A stretch of 47,029 nucleotides of DNA from Aeromonas dhakensis. GTDB taxonomy: Bacteria; Pseudomonadota; Gammaproteobacteria; Enterobacterales; Aeromonadaceae. How positions within the stretch are numbered: position 1 is the stretch's first letter; the number at the start of each line of letters is the position of its first letter. Both the position numbers and the translations under genes were made by a program. The DNA lies in contig NZ_CDBH01000013.1 in the NCBI RefSeq assembly GCF_000820305.1, forward strand, positions 1-47,029, given 5' to 3'. This document shows positions 1-8,206 of the stretch, one piece after another. The notes under the pieces were generated by a model that was given only the letters and a program-made list of their open reading frames with translations, made no database searches and was not told where the DNA came from.

Positions 1-2
1 CT

Positions 3-620
3 CCGGGGGTGCTGCCACCACCCGAGCCGACCAGCCCCCCGCTGCCGCCCGGTACCCGCCAGATCCAGGTCTACAAGTCGGTGCAGAAAAACGGCGTGGT
101 GCGCTACTCGGACGTGATGCCGGATCAGGGCCACTATGAGCTGCTGCTGTTCAACGACTGCTACGCCTGCGACCCCGACTCCAAGGTCAACTGGCACACC
201 ACGGGGCTGTTTCTCTATGACTACGCCAGCACCATCCAGGCGGCGGCCAAGGCCTATCAGGTGGAGCCGGCCCTCATCCGGGCGCTGATCCACGCCGAAT
301 CCGCCTTCAACCCCCTCGCCGTGTCCCGCAAGGGGGCCATGGGGCTGACCCAGCTGATGCCCGCCACGGCGCGGGAGCTGGGGGTGGGTAATGCCCTGCT
401 GGCGGAGCAGAACATCTTCGGCGGGGTGAAGTACCTGGCGGGGCTGCTCAAGCAGTATGGTGGCAACGTGGCGCTGGCCACCGCGGCCTACAACGCCGGT
501 GCCGGCGCGGTGCAAAAGCATGGGGGCATCCCCCCTTACGCAGAAACCCGAGCCTATGTGGAACGGGTGCAACTGCTACGCCAACGCTACAAAGACATGC
601 TGAGCGCCAAGGGGTTGTAA
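3..620 (+). CDS. Lytic transglycosylase, SLT family 1 (5' partial)
   Basis: The frame is open to the left edge, so the N-terminus lies outside the window. The C-terminal half is a classic soluble lytic transglycosylase domain that cleaves peptidoglycan glycan strands. It has the catalytic glutamate in ALIHAESAFNP, then GAMGLTQLMPATA, then AAYNAGAGAV near the end. Before it is a region with QVYKSVQKNGVVRYSD and a Cys pair that resembles a DUF4124-type segment, and a Pro-rich stretch precedes that. The protein is expected in the periplasm, but the export signal is not visible here. A strong terminator follows the stop by about 35 bases. Family assignment is secure; which named Mlt or Slt enzyme it corresponds to is not. 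Confidence 0.9.
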   Translation, partial: PGVLPPPEPTSPPLPPGTRQIQVYKSVQKNGVVRYSDVMPDQGHYELLLFNDCYACDPDSKVNWHTTGLFLYDYASTIQAAAKAYQVEPALIRALIHAESAFNPLAVSRKGAMGLTQLMPATARELGVGNALLAEQNIFGGVKYLAGLLKQYGGNVALATAAYNAGAGAVQKHGGIPPYAETRAYVERVQLLRQRYKDMLSAKGL

Positions 621-655
621 GCCCCTCCTCTCTTGTCGACGACCAAACACCCCTG

Positions 656-677
656 CGGGCCCTTGCGGCCCGTTTTT
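656..677 (+). terminator. Rho-independent terminator of the transglycosylase gene
   Basis: Stem CGGGCC (656-661) pairs with GGCCCG (667-672) around a 5-base loop and is followed directly by TTTTT. It lies 35 bases after the stop at 620. Confidence 0.85.
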
Positions 678-693
678 GTACCCGCCAGAAACG

Positions 694-716
694 AAAAAAC
701 ACGCCCGAGGGCGTGT
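694..716 (-). terminator. Terminator of aqpZ (minus strand)
   Basis: ACACGCC and GGCGTGT form a compact hairpin (699-716). The six As at 694-699 become a T-tract when read on the minus strand, downstream of the aqpZ stop at 745. Confidence 0.8.
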
Positions 717-744
717 CGATACCACACTTTGTTGCCCTGACGGA

Positions 745-1431
745 TCAGGCTTTGGTCGCGATCGCGCGATAGGCCAATGCACCCAGAATGGCACCGACGA
801 TGGGTGCGACCCAGAACAGCCACAGCTGGCTCAGTGCCCAGTCCCCCACGAAGAAGGCCACGCCCGTGCTGCGCGCCGGGTTGACCGAGGTGTTAGTCAC
901 CGGAATGCTGATGAGGTGAATGAGGGTCAGGCACAGGCCGATGGCGATAGGGGCAAAACCGGCCGGGGCCCGGCTGTCAGTGGCGCCCATGATGACGAAC
1001 AGGAAGAAACCGGTCATCACCACTTCACACACCAGCGCCGCCAGCATGCTGTAGCCGCCCGGGGAGTGCTCACCATAGCCGTTGGAGGCAAAGCCCGCCG
1101 CCAGATCGAAACCGGCCTGACCGCTGGCAATCACATAGAGCACCGCCGCTGCCGCAATCCCGCCCAGCACCTGAGCGACCATGTAGGGCAGCACGCCGGA
1201 GGCCGGAAAACGACCGCCGGCCCAGAGCCCGATGGTCACGGCCGGGTTCAGGTGACAGCCCGAGATATGGCCGATGGCGTAAGCCATGGTCAGCACGGTC
1301 AGACCGAAGGCCAGTGCCACGCCGAGCAGGCCGATGCCGACGTTCGGAAAGGCGGCGGCCAGCACGGCGCTGCCGCAGCCCCCCAGCACCAGCCAGAAGG
1401 TGCCCATGAATTCAGCTGCAAAAGGTTTCAC
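745..1431 (-). CDS. aqpZ: Aquaporin Z, water channel
   Basis: A 228-residue MIP-family channel for rapid water flux across the inner membrane. Both signature loops are intact: NPA at residues 62-64 and NPA at 184-186, the latter followed by Arg187. His172 sits where the narrow water-selective filter of AqpZ has its histidine, so water is more likely than glycerol as substrate. Six hydrophobic segments fill the chain. The start is GTG, supported by GGGAGAG about 8 bases upstream; the next ATG (residue 9) would remove part of the first membrane helix. It is monocistronic, with its own terminator at 694-716. Length agrees with the E. coli family member. Confidence 0.95.
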   Translation of the reverse strand: MKPFAAEFMGTFWLVLGGCGSAVLAAAFPNVGIGLLGVALAFGLTVLTMAYAIGHISGCHLNPAVTIGLWAGGRFPASGVLPYMVAQVLGGIAAAAVLYVIASGQAGFDLAAGFASNGYGEHSPGGYSMLAALVCEVVMTGFFLFVIMGATDSRAPAGFAPIAIGLCLTLIHLISIPVTNTSVNPARSTGVAFFVGDWALSQLWLFWVAPIVGAILGALAYRAIATKA

Positions 1432-1757
1432 TTCTCGACTCTCCCAATGATGGATGAAGCGGGAGCCCAGGGCTCACCGGGCCGCACCACGCGGCCGGCG
1501 CATATTATGGGAGTCAGGATCGGGCATGCGAAGGGAGGGGGGCACGGTCATAAAACGTGACATGCATCACAAGCCGTTGATTAACTGAGAGGATTGTCGT
1601 TAGCGACCGATCAGGCAGCCCTTCTCGGTGAAGAGGAGGTGCGACAGAAAGTGACCCTTTTGAGGCTTCTACCGACAGCCGCCGCTGCCAGAAGAGGCAA
1701 CTCGCCGGTGTATGGCCGGTTGTCCGACAGTGCCGCTATCACAGCGGCATGCACGGC
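1432..1757. other. Intergenic, aqpZ upstream region and ruvC 3' flank
   Basis: I see no convincing gene here. It must contain the aqpZ promoter (minus strand). A 7-bp stem TGCCGCT/AGCGGCA at 1731-1749, just beyond the ruvC stop, could end the ruvC transcript, but it has no T-tract. Confidence 0.5.
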
Positions 1758-2279
1758 TCAGCGGTAGCGACCGCGCACCGATCCCGTGCTGCGTCCGGCC
1801 ATCTTGATCAGGATCTGACGGGTATGGAAGTGGCAGAGCGCCACCCCGAGGGCATCCGCCGCATCCGCCTGGGGGGTGGCCGAAAGCTTGAGCAGGTGGG
1901 TCACCATATGCTGCACCTGCTCCTTGGCGGCGCCGCCGGTGCCCACCACCGCCTGCTTGATCTGGGTGGCCGAGTATTCGCTCACCGGCAGCAGGGCATT
2001 GACCGCCGCCACGATGGCGCTGCCGCGAGCCTGACCCAGCTTCAAAGCGGAATCGGCATTACGGGCCATAAAGACCCGCTCGATGGCGAACTCGTCCGGC
2101 TTGAACTGGGTGATGATCTCGCTCACCCCGTCATAGACCTGCTTGAGGCGCGACGGCAGCTCCCCCAGGTCGGTGCGGATGCAGCCCGAGCCCAGGTACT
2201 CCGCCTTGCCCGCCACGATGCGAATGACCCCGTAACCGGTGATGCGTGAACCCGGATCTATCCCCAAAATAATGCTCAT
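1758..2279 (-). CDS. ruvC: RuvC, Holliday junction resolvase
   Basis: RuvC cuts four-way recombination junctions symmetrically, working on the RuvAB branch-migration complex. The protein is 173 residues, the family's usual length, from the ATG at 2279; longer upstream readings only add unrelated sequence. The four acidic residues that bind the catalytic metals are present: Asp8 in GIDPGS, Glu67 in FAIERVF, Asp139 and Asp142 in ADAADALG. The QARGSAI stretch is also typical. In many gammaproteobacteria ruvC sits with yebC and ruvAB. Here its neighbours are an oxidoreductase gene 185 bases upstream and aqpZ downstream, so it is transcribed apart from ruvAB. Confidence 0.95.
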   Translation of the reverse strand: MSIILGIDPGSRITGYGVIRIVAGKAEYLGSGCIRTDLGELPSRLKQVYDGVSEIITQFKPDEFAIERVFMARNADSALKLGQARGSAIVAAVNALLPVSEYSATQIKQAVVGTGGAAKEQVQHMVTHLLKLSATPQADAADALGVALCHFHTRQILIKMAGRSTGSVRGRYR

Positions 2280-2464
2280 AGACTCGCTGCTGCTCTGAAG
2301 GCCGTTTCTGCTCGCCAAGATAGCAAACAAGCGCCCGCTTGGCTTGCGTGGCAGCGCCCCCGCCAATCAACTGCGCAGGGATGCGCCATCTCATACAGTG
2401 GTCCGGCGATTTTTTCGCCCGCCGCCCCGCCGATGGCCCTGGCAAACCGGCGCGGCGATCACCT

Positions 2465-3373
2465 TCACTCCCCCACCAGGGTGACCAGTTGCTCCGCCAG
2501 CCGGTGGCCGTGCAGGTAACTCTCAATCAGCGCCCCGTCGGCCCGCCCCGTCTCAATCTGCTGATACCAGTGAGCCAGCATGGCGACAAAACCCCGTTGG
2601 GTCAGCACCGGCTGCCAGTCGTCGGGGGCCAGGGTCAGCACGCTCTTGTCTCGGGCCATCGTGCCCCGGGTGCAGTTCTCGATATGCAGGGAGAGGTTGT
2701 CGCCATAGGCGTCTATACGCTCCTCGGTAATGCCAGCGCTGCGATTCATGCTGCCGCTCACCGCCACCTGCCCGCTCTGCCAGGCCACGCTCACCCCGGC
2801 CAACAACTCGGGTTGGCGGGCACAGCGCCGCAGCACCGCATGCAGATCCCTATCAGGTGTGCCACCGTAGTAGCAGAGGCTGTCGAGCACATGGATAAAG
2901 TCGTCGAACAGAAATGTGCGCGGGGCCCCCGCTAGGGCATGGCGGTGCTTTTGCCAGTTGAGTTCGGTGAGCGGCTGGCCGCGGGCTTCACTCATGGCGG
3001 GCAGATAGCGGCGGTTGAAGCCCACAAACAGCGGGCTGTTCTTGGCGATGGCGATATTGGCGAGGCTCTCTACCCCGGCAAACGTGTCGCATAGCGGCTT
3101 GTCGACAAAGGTGGGGATGCAGGCGCGCAGGCATTGGGTAGCCAGCTCAAGGTGCACCGCGGTGGCGGCGTGGATCATCACCGCATCCGGGCGGCTTGCC
3201 AGCAGGTCAGCGACTTCGGTGAAGCACTCGGCAATCCGGTACTGACGGGCCAGCTTATCCAATACCGTCGAATTGCGGGTACAGAGCAACGGGGTGACTC
3301 GCTCGTCACTGGCCAGCAGCGGCAGATAGGCTTTCTGGGCGATATCACCAAGACCTACGAGGGCAATGCGCAT
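2465..3373 (-). CDS. Gfo/Idh/MocA-family oxidoreductase, YceM/MviM-like
   Basis: A 302-residue NAD(P)-dependent dehydrogenase. The N-terminal Rossmann nucleotide-binding motif is GLGDIA (residues 7-12). DKP at 91-93 holds the family's conserved lysine. The following GFNRRYLP and DDFIHVLD segments match the YceM/MviM branch as I remember it. The substrate is unknown; members of this fold oxidise or reduce sugars and related polyols. The ATG at 3373 is chosen because AAGGAG lies 6 bases before it and the Rossmann strand begins at once. It appears to be a single-gene unit: the strong hairpin at 3506-3535 separates it from the lipoprotein gene upstream. Confidence 0.85.
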   Translation of the reverse strand: MRIALVGLGDIAQKAYLPLLASDERVTPLLCTRNSTVLDKLARQYRIAECFTEVADLLASRPDAVMIHAATAVHLELATQCLRACIPTFVDKPLCDTFAGVESLANIAIAKNSPLFVGFNRRYLPAMSEARGQPLTELNWQKHRHALAGAPRTFLFDDFIHVLDSLCYYGGTPDRDLHAVLRRCARQPELLAGVSVAWQSGQVAVSGSMNRSAGITEERIDAYGDNLSLHIENCTRGTMARDKSVLTLAPDDWQPVLTQRGFVAMLAHWYQQIETGRADGALIESYLHGHRLAEQLVTLVGE

Positions 3374-3505
3374 GACAACTCCTTGTTTTATCAGGCACGC
3401 GTGGGCAGGGTCAGTGATGGCGAACGCCTTCGCCAACCGGCCAATGCAAACTGGCAGACAGAGTAGCACTCCCCTCCTCTCCCCTCCATCGGCGGCACCA
3501 AAAGC

Positions 3506-3535
3506 AACAGGGGCGACCCGCCGGTCGCCCCTGTT
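3506..3535. terminator. Strong hairpin terminator, lipoprotein 3' end
   Basis: A 13-bp stem (3506-3518 with 3523-3535, core GGGGCGACC/GGTCGCCCC) around a CGCC loop. On the minus strand it is followed by GCTTTTGG. It lies between the lipoprotein stop and the start of the oxidoreductase gene, so it most likely ends the lipoprotein transcript. Confidence 0.75.
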
Positions 3536-3580
3536 TCTGCATCTGTTGCTTGCATTACACGCCGAATCGGCCTGCGAGGA

Positions 3581-3967
3581 TCAGCCCCGTGACAGCCCTT
3601 TGAGGGACTGGCAGTCGTAGTAGGTGACCCGCGGCTTGTCGTTGTAGTTAAGGTCGATCACCCCGAACAGCATTTTACGGGCGGGGATATAGACGTGGAC
3701 ATAGTTGGCCTGCTTCTCGTCGGCCACCTTGACGCTCTCCTGGTTGTTGTTCAGATAGGAGTTGAGCAGTCCTGCGCTGCTATAGCGCTCCAGCAGGTTC
3801 ATCGGGAGCTCTTCGTTGTGCTTGAGGGTGCACAAGTTCTCCGGTTTGGGCGGAAACTGGCCCACCACCACTTTGCGCCCTTGCGGGCTGGTCTTGTCAA
3901 CAGAGGTCATGCTGCCGGCACAGGCCGTCAGCGCCAGCGCGGGCAACAACAGAAACAGTTTTTTCAT
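3581..3967 (-). CDS. Small predicted lipoprotein, function unknown
   Basis: 128 residues. MKKLFLLLPALALTAC is a lipoprotein signal with the lipobox LTAC, so the mature protein would start at that cysteine and be lipid-anchored. The body contains two further Cys residues (NLCTLKH near the middle and YYDCQSLKG at the end) that could form a disulphide in the periplasm. I do not recognise a named family. The start at 3967 is set by the signal peptide; the Shine-Dalgarno sequence in front is weak, and a longer in-frame reading upstream has no signal character. A strong terminator follows it. Confidence 0.75.
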   Translation of the reverse strand: MKKLFLLLPALALTACAGSMTSVDKTSPQGRKVVVGQFPPKPENLCTLKHNEELPMNLLERYSSAGLLNSYLNNNQESVKVADEKQANYVHVYIPARKMLFGVIDLNYNDKPRVTYYDCQSLKGLSRG

Positions 3968-4507
3968 GGGGTCTGAACTCACAGATGGCGGGCCATCCCG
4001 GCCCGGTTTTGCCGCGGTGTTGACCGCGACGCTCGCCGCCGCCATCACCGCTGTCGCTTTTTTGATATCTCTCGCCGAGCAGGCTCGTGTCGCGAGTGGC
4101 GCGCATCTTCACACCCGGCCCTTCGTTATTCAATCACTATTCAATCAACAGGGCGGGAAGAGTGTAACCAGATATTTCAGGGCATCTGGCCGCTCTTTTG
4201 CCACCTCTCTCTGCCCTGCAAACCTGGCGGCGGCACTGGCTTCGGACGAGTGTCTCTGGCTCCCCCGTCCTTCAGGGACGTTCGGGGATAACGGCCTTAT
4301 GGTCATCCCTATGTAACTGATTGATCACCTTATGTTTCACCAGCCAGAGCGAGAGCGGATCATAGGCTGGCAGGCCCATGGAGCCCGGCTGACCGCGTAC
4401 TGGCAGCAACCGACCTGCTGTCGATACCGCCGCAGAACAGGTTTCATATCGGTCTCTTCTTGGCTACCATGCCCACCTTTCAAGGAGCAGATGAGGGCAA
4501 GGAACCG
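3968..4507. other. 540-base intergenic region without a recognisable gene
   Basis: Only short open frames of unconvincing composition occur here. It separates the divergent lipoprotein (minus) and DinB-like (plus) genes and must hold both promoters. A partial repeat (CAATCACTA / CAATCAACA near 4130-4150) is the only structure I noticed. Confidence 0.5.
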
Positions 4508-5041
4508 ATGAACAACGAGACGCTGCAATCCCTTTTTCATTACAAGCGCTGGGCCGATGACGAACTGCTGGCGGCCCTCGCCACCCTGGATGCCGCGCAA
4601 TATGGCGAGGCTCACCACATGGCCCTGCGCATCTTCAACCATATCCATGTGGTCGATGCCATCTTCAAGGCCAACCTGCTGGGGGAGCCCCACGGTTTTA
4701 CCGCCACCAATACCCCCGAGACGCCGACCCTGGCGATGCTGCACGGCGCGGTCACGGCACTGGATAACTGGCTGGTAGAGTATGTAGCGACCCTGAGCCC
4801 GCAGGCGTGCAACACCCAGGTCCGGTTTCAGTTCACGGATGGCGACCAGGGGCAGATGAGCCGCGCCGAGATGCTGCTGCATCTGGTGACCCACGGCGGC
4901 TATCACAGGGGGGCCATCGGGCGCATTCTGGTGCAGTGCGGCATCACGCCGCCGCGCGATACCCTGACCACCTTTTTGCATCGCAGCGAACCCGGGCGGC
5001 GAGGTGATGCTGCCCTTGCACATGGCGAGGCTCGTCCATGA
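4508..5041 (+). CDS. DinB/DUF664-like metal-binding four-helix protein
   Basis: 177 residues resembling the DinB-like four-helix-bundle superfamily, whose members bind a divalent metal through three histidines and often act in thiol-dependent or stress reactions. The opening LFHYKRWADDELL is the typical first helix. IFNHIHVVDAIF carries candidate ligand histidines, and HLVTHGGYHRGAIGRIL matches the HxxxHR-type motif of the last helix. The start at 4508 has AAGGAA 6-10 bases upstream; the alternative ATG at 4460 lacks such a site. Its stop overlaps the next gene's start (ATGA), so the two are probably translated together. The reaction is not known. Confidence 0.8.
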   Translation: MNNETLQSLFHYKRWADDELLAALATLDAAQYGEAHHMALRIFNHIHVVDAIFKANLLGEPHGFTATNTPETPTLAMLHGAVTALDNWLVEYVATLSPQACNTQVRFQFTDGDQGQMSRAEMLLHLVTHGGYHRGAIGRILVQCGITPPRDTLTTFLHRSEPGRRGDAALAHGEARP

Positions 5042-5472
5042 TGCCCGCCTGTCTGCGGCTCACACCGCTGCTGCTGCTCGGGCTGCTAAGCGGCTGCGCC
5101 GCCGCCCTCGATCACTACTCGGGGCGCTTTCGCAATACCCTGGTGTCGGGGGAGACCCGAACGACCATTCGCGCCGAACTGGGCGAGCCCCAGCTCTGCC
5201 AGCAGGCCACCTTTCTGACCGAGGATAAGGTGCAGGGCTGCGATCGCTTTACCGTGCTCGGCAAGATCCACAAGCGCGCTGACGGCAATGGCCAGGCCAC
5301 GGCGAGCGCCGTGACAATGGGGCTGGGGGAGCTGATCCTGGTGCCCATGACGGTGGCCAGCGTGGCGGCGGACTACACCGAGCGTCACACCATTACCGTC
5401 TATTACGATCGGGACGATCACTATCTCTTTCACACCCTGCTCAATGCCAAGGGGCAGGAGATCTGGCAGTAA
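5038..5472 (+). CDS. Predicted lipoprotein, coupled to the DinB-like gene
   Basis: 144 residues starting at tandem ATG codons (5038 or 5041), with the first overlapping the preceding stop as ATGA. The N-terminus is hydrophobic and ends in LLSGC, a good lipobox, so the mature protein is probably a lipid-anchored envelope protein. SGETRTTIRAELGEP resembles the start of small SmpA/OmlA-type modules, but the similarity is too short to name it. Two Cys residues and a hydrophobic stretch (LGELILVPMTVASVAA) lie in the middle. A hairpin follows at 5481. The link to the DinB-like protein is by operon only. Confidence 0.75.
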   Translation: MMPACLRLTPLLLLGLLSGCAAALDHYSGRFRNTLVSGETRTTIRAELGEPQLCQQATFLTEDKVQGCDRFTVLGKIHKRADGNGQATASAVTMGLGELILVPMTVASVAADYTERHTITVYYDRDDHYLFHTLLNAKGQEIWQ

Positions 5473-5480
5473 AACAATCA

Positions 5481-5515
5481 GCACCGGCCAGTGGACCTTC
5501 TTTGGCCGGCGCTTT
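5481..5515. terminator. Hairpin between convergent genes
   Basis: CCGGCCA (5484-5490) pairs with TGGCCGG (5503-5509), with a GC/GC extension outside one mismatch. It is followed by TTTC on the plus strand and, on the minus strand, by a TGATTGTTTT stretch. It probably serves both the lipoprotein gene and the convergent gene ending at 5534. Confidence 0.55.
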
Positions 5516-5533
5516 CTCCCAACGAGGGAGGCC

Positions 5534-6016
5534 TTATTGACAGCGCAGCGCCGGTTTGTCTTCCAGCAGCCAGGCTATCCAGCGCCGCCGCGAGTTCAGC
5601 ACAAACCCTTCGTCTGCCGCGATCCCGCTGACGATATAACCGTCGGCCGCCGGGTCAGCGGCCTCGCGGGAGAAGATGAATTCGCTGCTGTTCACCCGCT
5701 CCCCCTTGCTGAGCGCCGCATCGAGCCGCGGCGTCATGACGACGATGGCCAGCCCTGCAGTGGAGTCGATGCCAAGGCCGCTACTCGCCACCTTGCCGAC
5801 AGCCACCGGCACTCGGATGGCGCAGTGACGCCCCTCGGCATCCGTGGTGGTATAGGTTCCCTCCCCCACCCGCCCTTGCATCCACAGCAGCTCGCCACGG
5901 GTCAGGCTGTCGACCTGCAGCAGGCCCCGCGCCCCCTTGGGAAAATCGTGGGGATTGTCGACGGCAACCACCGCCAGCGAGCAGCACAACATAAACAGCC
6001 AGAGTGCGTGTCTCAT
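5534..6016 (-). CDS. Exported protein of unknown function
   Basis: 160 residues with an N-terminal hydrophobic export signal (MRHALWLFMLCCSLAVVAV). The mature part is soluble and rich in beta-type sequence, with Cys residues at HCAIR and at the extreme C-terminus (LRCQ) that could pair. AAGGAGG lies 7 bases before the ATG. The start overlaps the stop of the DUF805 gene by four bases, so the two are one operon with the membrane protein first. No family recognised. Confidence 0.7.
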   Translation of the reverse strand: MRHALWLFMLCCSLAVVAVDNPHDFPKGARGLLQVDSLTRGELLWMQGRVGEGTYTTTDAEGRHCAIRVPVAVGKVASSGLGIDSTAGLAIVVMTPRLDAALSKGERVNSSEFIFSREAADPAADGYIVSGIAADEGFVLNSRRRWIAWLLEDKPALRCQ

Positions 6017-6354
6017 GCCGATGCCTCCTTGCCATCATGGCTTGCCCCACTTTGCTGCGCCAGCAAATAGATAAGCAGCAAGGGCCCCACGGCCGGCACC
6101 AGAAAGACCCAGCCCCACCAACCGGAGCGGCCGGTGTCGTGCAAGCGACGCACGATAAGCGCAATCAGGGGCACGCTGCTCACCAGGCCATAGCTCAGAT
6201 CCAGCCAGCCCAGATTGGCAAGCAGCACGTCCAGCCAGATGCAGATCAGGGTGACCAGCAGATGGCCCAACATGAACCACCCACATTCAGCCCGGGTGGC
6301 GCGACCCGAAAAATCCAGGGCGCGTTGCCACGCCAGCCAATAGAAAGAGAACAT
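6013..6354 (-). CDS. DUF805 family inner-membrane protein
   Basis: 113 residues. The start MFSFYWLAWQRALDFSGRATRAECGWF is the usual N-terminus of DUF805 proteins. It is followed by three to four membrane helices and the family's conserved RRLHDTGRSGWWG loop. Function is unknown; members are small integral membrane proteins. I use the ATG at 6354 because AGGCAGG precedes it and the family motif starts there; an upstream in-frame extension reads as non-coding. It is the first gene of a two-gene operon with the exported protein at 5534-6016. Confidence 0.88.
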   Translation of the reverse strand: MFSFYWLAWQRALDFSGRATRAECGWFMLGHLLVTLICIWLDVLLANLGWLDLSYGLVSSVPLIALIVRRLHDTGRSGWWGWVFLVPAVGPLLLIYLLAQQSGASHDGKEASA

Positions 6355-6542
6355 GGATACCTGCCTTTTATGGTGATTGAGAGCCCTTATCATGGGGAGC
6401 AAAGCGCCCCCCGGCGTCCTCAAACCGGTTTCAGGTCGTCCTCGAACCGCGCCCGCGCCATCATGGGCTTCATTCACCTGACCCAAGCCGTTATGCTGGC
6501 ATGCCGCCGCCGGTCAACGGCCACTCTTTGCACACGGGATAC

Positions 6543-7586
6543 ATGATGCTGGCCATACCCATACCCTTTATCGTCTCCTTGCTGCTGGCACTGCTGGCCG
6601 CCGTCTTGCTGGCACGCCTTGGCCGGGCGGCCAGAACGACCGCCCTCTTTTTGCTGCTGTGCGCCATTACCACCGGCGTGGTGGGGCTGCGCTGGACATT
6701 CGATCTGGCGCTGCTCACTCTCGCGCAGCCGATCCTCGCCTCACTTATTCCGGTGGCCGCCTGGCATATCTTCAGCCAGGCCAGGGCGCCTAGCGCCCGC
6801 TTCTCCTGGCTGCACGGCGTCGGCCCCGCGCTGGTTGCCCTCGGCATGCTGACCCACAACTGGTGGCCACTGCCGCTGGATGGCCTGCTTACCGCCATCT
6901 ATCTCTGCTACGGCATCGCGTTGGTGCGCTTCTCCGATAAGACGCAGCTACTGCTTTATGTCTCGTTCAATGAGTGGGAGGGGGTCAGGCGGGCAGAACA
7001 TATCGCGGGCTGGATGCTGCTGTTTTCGGCGGCCATCGACGCCGCCGTCTCCCTCGACTTCGCCTTCAATCAAGGCCAGCTGGCGCCTTATATCCTGTCG
7101 CTGGGCCACCTGATGCTGGTGCCCATGCTGGCGGCGGCCGTGGTGATGGTAGGGGTCAATACCCCTGATGCAGAAGAGGAGGAGAGACCCACTTCCGTTC
7201 CCGAACCCGCTGAGAAAGCGCCGCTGCTGAGCGACGATCGTGCCCGGGAGATAGTGGCCCAGCTCGATAACCTGATGAAGGAGAAAGGCTGCTACCTGGA
7301 TCCTGAGCTGACCCTGGCCCGTCTCTCACGCAAACTGGGCATTCCCGCCAAGCAGATCTCCAGTGCCGTCAATCTGGTGCGCCAGCAGAGCATCCCCAGG
7401 GTCATCAACGAATATCGGATTGCCCATGCCAGGCAGGCTCTGCTGAACACGGATGAGAGCATCACCCAGATCTTGATGAACGCCGGTTTTCAGACCAAAT
7501 CCAATTTCAATCGCGAGTTTCAGCGCATCACCGGCCTGACTCCCAGCCAGTTCAGAGCAAGGCGCGACCTGTCGGCCGCCTCCTGA
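6543..7586 (+). CDS. Membrane-anchored AraC-type transcription regulator
   Basis: About 347 residues. The first two thirds (to about residue 200) are made of six or seven hydrophobic segments. An acidic linker (NTPDAEEEERPTS) follows, then a C-terminal AraC/XylS double helix-turn-helix: LARLSRKLGIPAKQISSAV, then ITQILMNAGFQTKSNFNREF with the family ending RITGLTPSQFRA. A DNA-binding domain tethered to a polytopic membrane sensor would let a membrane signal act directly on a promoter. Two adjacent ATGs (6543, 6546) are possible starts, without a strong Shine-Dalgarno site; an ATG at 6501 is a weaker alternative. The target genes are unknown. Confidence 0.85.
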   Translation: MMLAIPIPFIVSLLLALLAAVLLARLGRAARTTALFLLLCAITTGVVGLRWTFDLALLTLAQPILASLIPVAAWHIFSQARAPSARFSWLHGVGPALVALGMLTHNWWPLPLDGLLTAIYLCYGIALVRFSDKTQLLLYVSFNEWEGVRRAEHIAGWMLLFSAAIDAAVSLDFAFNQGQLAPYILSLGHLMLVPMLAAAVVMVGVNTPDAEEEERPTSVPEPAEKAPLLSDDRAREIVAQLDNLMKEKGCYLDPELTLARLSRKLGIPAKQISSAVNLVRQQSIPRVINEYRIAHARQALLNTDESITQILMNAGFQTKSNFNREFQRITGLTPSQFRARRDLSAAS

Positions 7587-7587
7587 A

Positions 7588-7815
7588 TCAGTCGCCGGCT
7601 CTCGCTTGCGACCGGCGATCCAGCCACTTGCCCACTCTGGCCCCCAGCTCGGCGCAGACCAGCGCCGTCACGGCGGCCCAGAGCATCTGGTTGCCATCAA
7701 AGCCCGCCTGCTTTTCAAACAGGAAGGGCACCAGCAGGTTGAAGCCGATAATCCCGAGCAGCAATCCAAGGCCACTGCCCACCTTCTCCCTGCGGGATCG
7801 CATCTTTAACGCCAT
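7588..7815 (-). CDS. Small two-helix membrane protein
   Basis: 75 residues from the ATG at 7815, chosen because AGGAGC lies 8 bases upstream. The N-terminus is basic (MALKMRSRREK). Two hydrophobic stretches follow (LGLLLGIIGFNLLVPFLF and MLWAAVTALVCAELGARVG), then a basic C-terminus. It is convergent with the AraC-type gene, with one base between their stops. No function can be assigned. Confidence 0.65.
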   Translation of the reverse strand: MALKMRSRREKVGSGLGLLLGIIGFNLLVPFLFEKQAGFDGNQMLWAAVTALVCAELGARVGKWLDRRSQARAGD

Positions 7816-7998
7816 CTGATTGCTCCTGTTGGAGTGAGATAAAGGGGCACCTATCGCCCCTGGATATCCCCGGCAAGATAACAAAGCCTCCCCCGATGAA
7901 GACAGTCATCTTTTTAGGGGATGAGAATAGCCATATATGCCCCTTTCAAATCCATTTGCTGATCCAGTTCAAAAAACAATGCAATTCTGATGGTTACA

Positions 7999-8145
7999 TC
8001 ATTTTAAGGCTCGCCTAGTCAGCTTCATTTGGCTTACCATAGCCATCCAGAACCTGTTGAGCTGCGATGGGTTGCTGTCAGCGCGGGTCAAGGGAGCATA
8101 TTGGAAGCTGTGATCCACGGGCGGTAGCGTGAGATTCTGTGGCAT
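7999..8145 (-). CDS. Possible 48-residue ORF or gene remnant beside the AT-rich insert
   Basis: It opens with ATG after AAGG and reads MPQNLTLPPVDHSFQYAPLT and onward, ending at 7999. The base composition is higher in GC than the neighbouring insert. It could be a small gene or the surviving end of a larger one cut when the insert arrived. I do not recognise it. The rest of 7816-8206 holds only AT-rich, non-coding sequence and the promoter listed next. Confidence 0.3.
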   Translation of the reverse strand: MPQNLTLPPVDHSFQYAPLTRADSNPSQLNRFWMAMVSQMKLTRRALK

Positions 8146-8151
8146 TATGCC

Positions 8152-8180
8152 TTGATCCATAAATGGGTTTCCTATATTTT
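8152..8180 (+). promoter_or_regulatory. Candidate sigma-70 promoter of the NTase-DUF262 operon
   Basis: TTGATC (8152-8157), a 17-base spacer and TATTTT (8175-8180), 26 bases before the first ATG. No strong Shine-Dalgarno site is seen at 8207. Confidence 0.45.
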
Positions 8181-8206
8181 CATATTTACATTTAATAGAA
8201 TAAATT

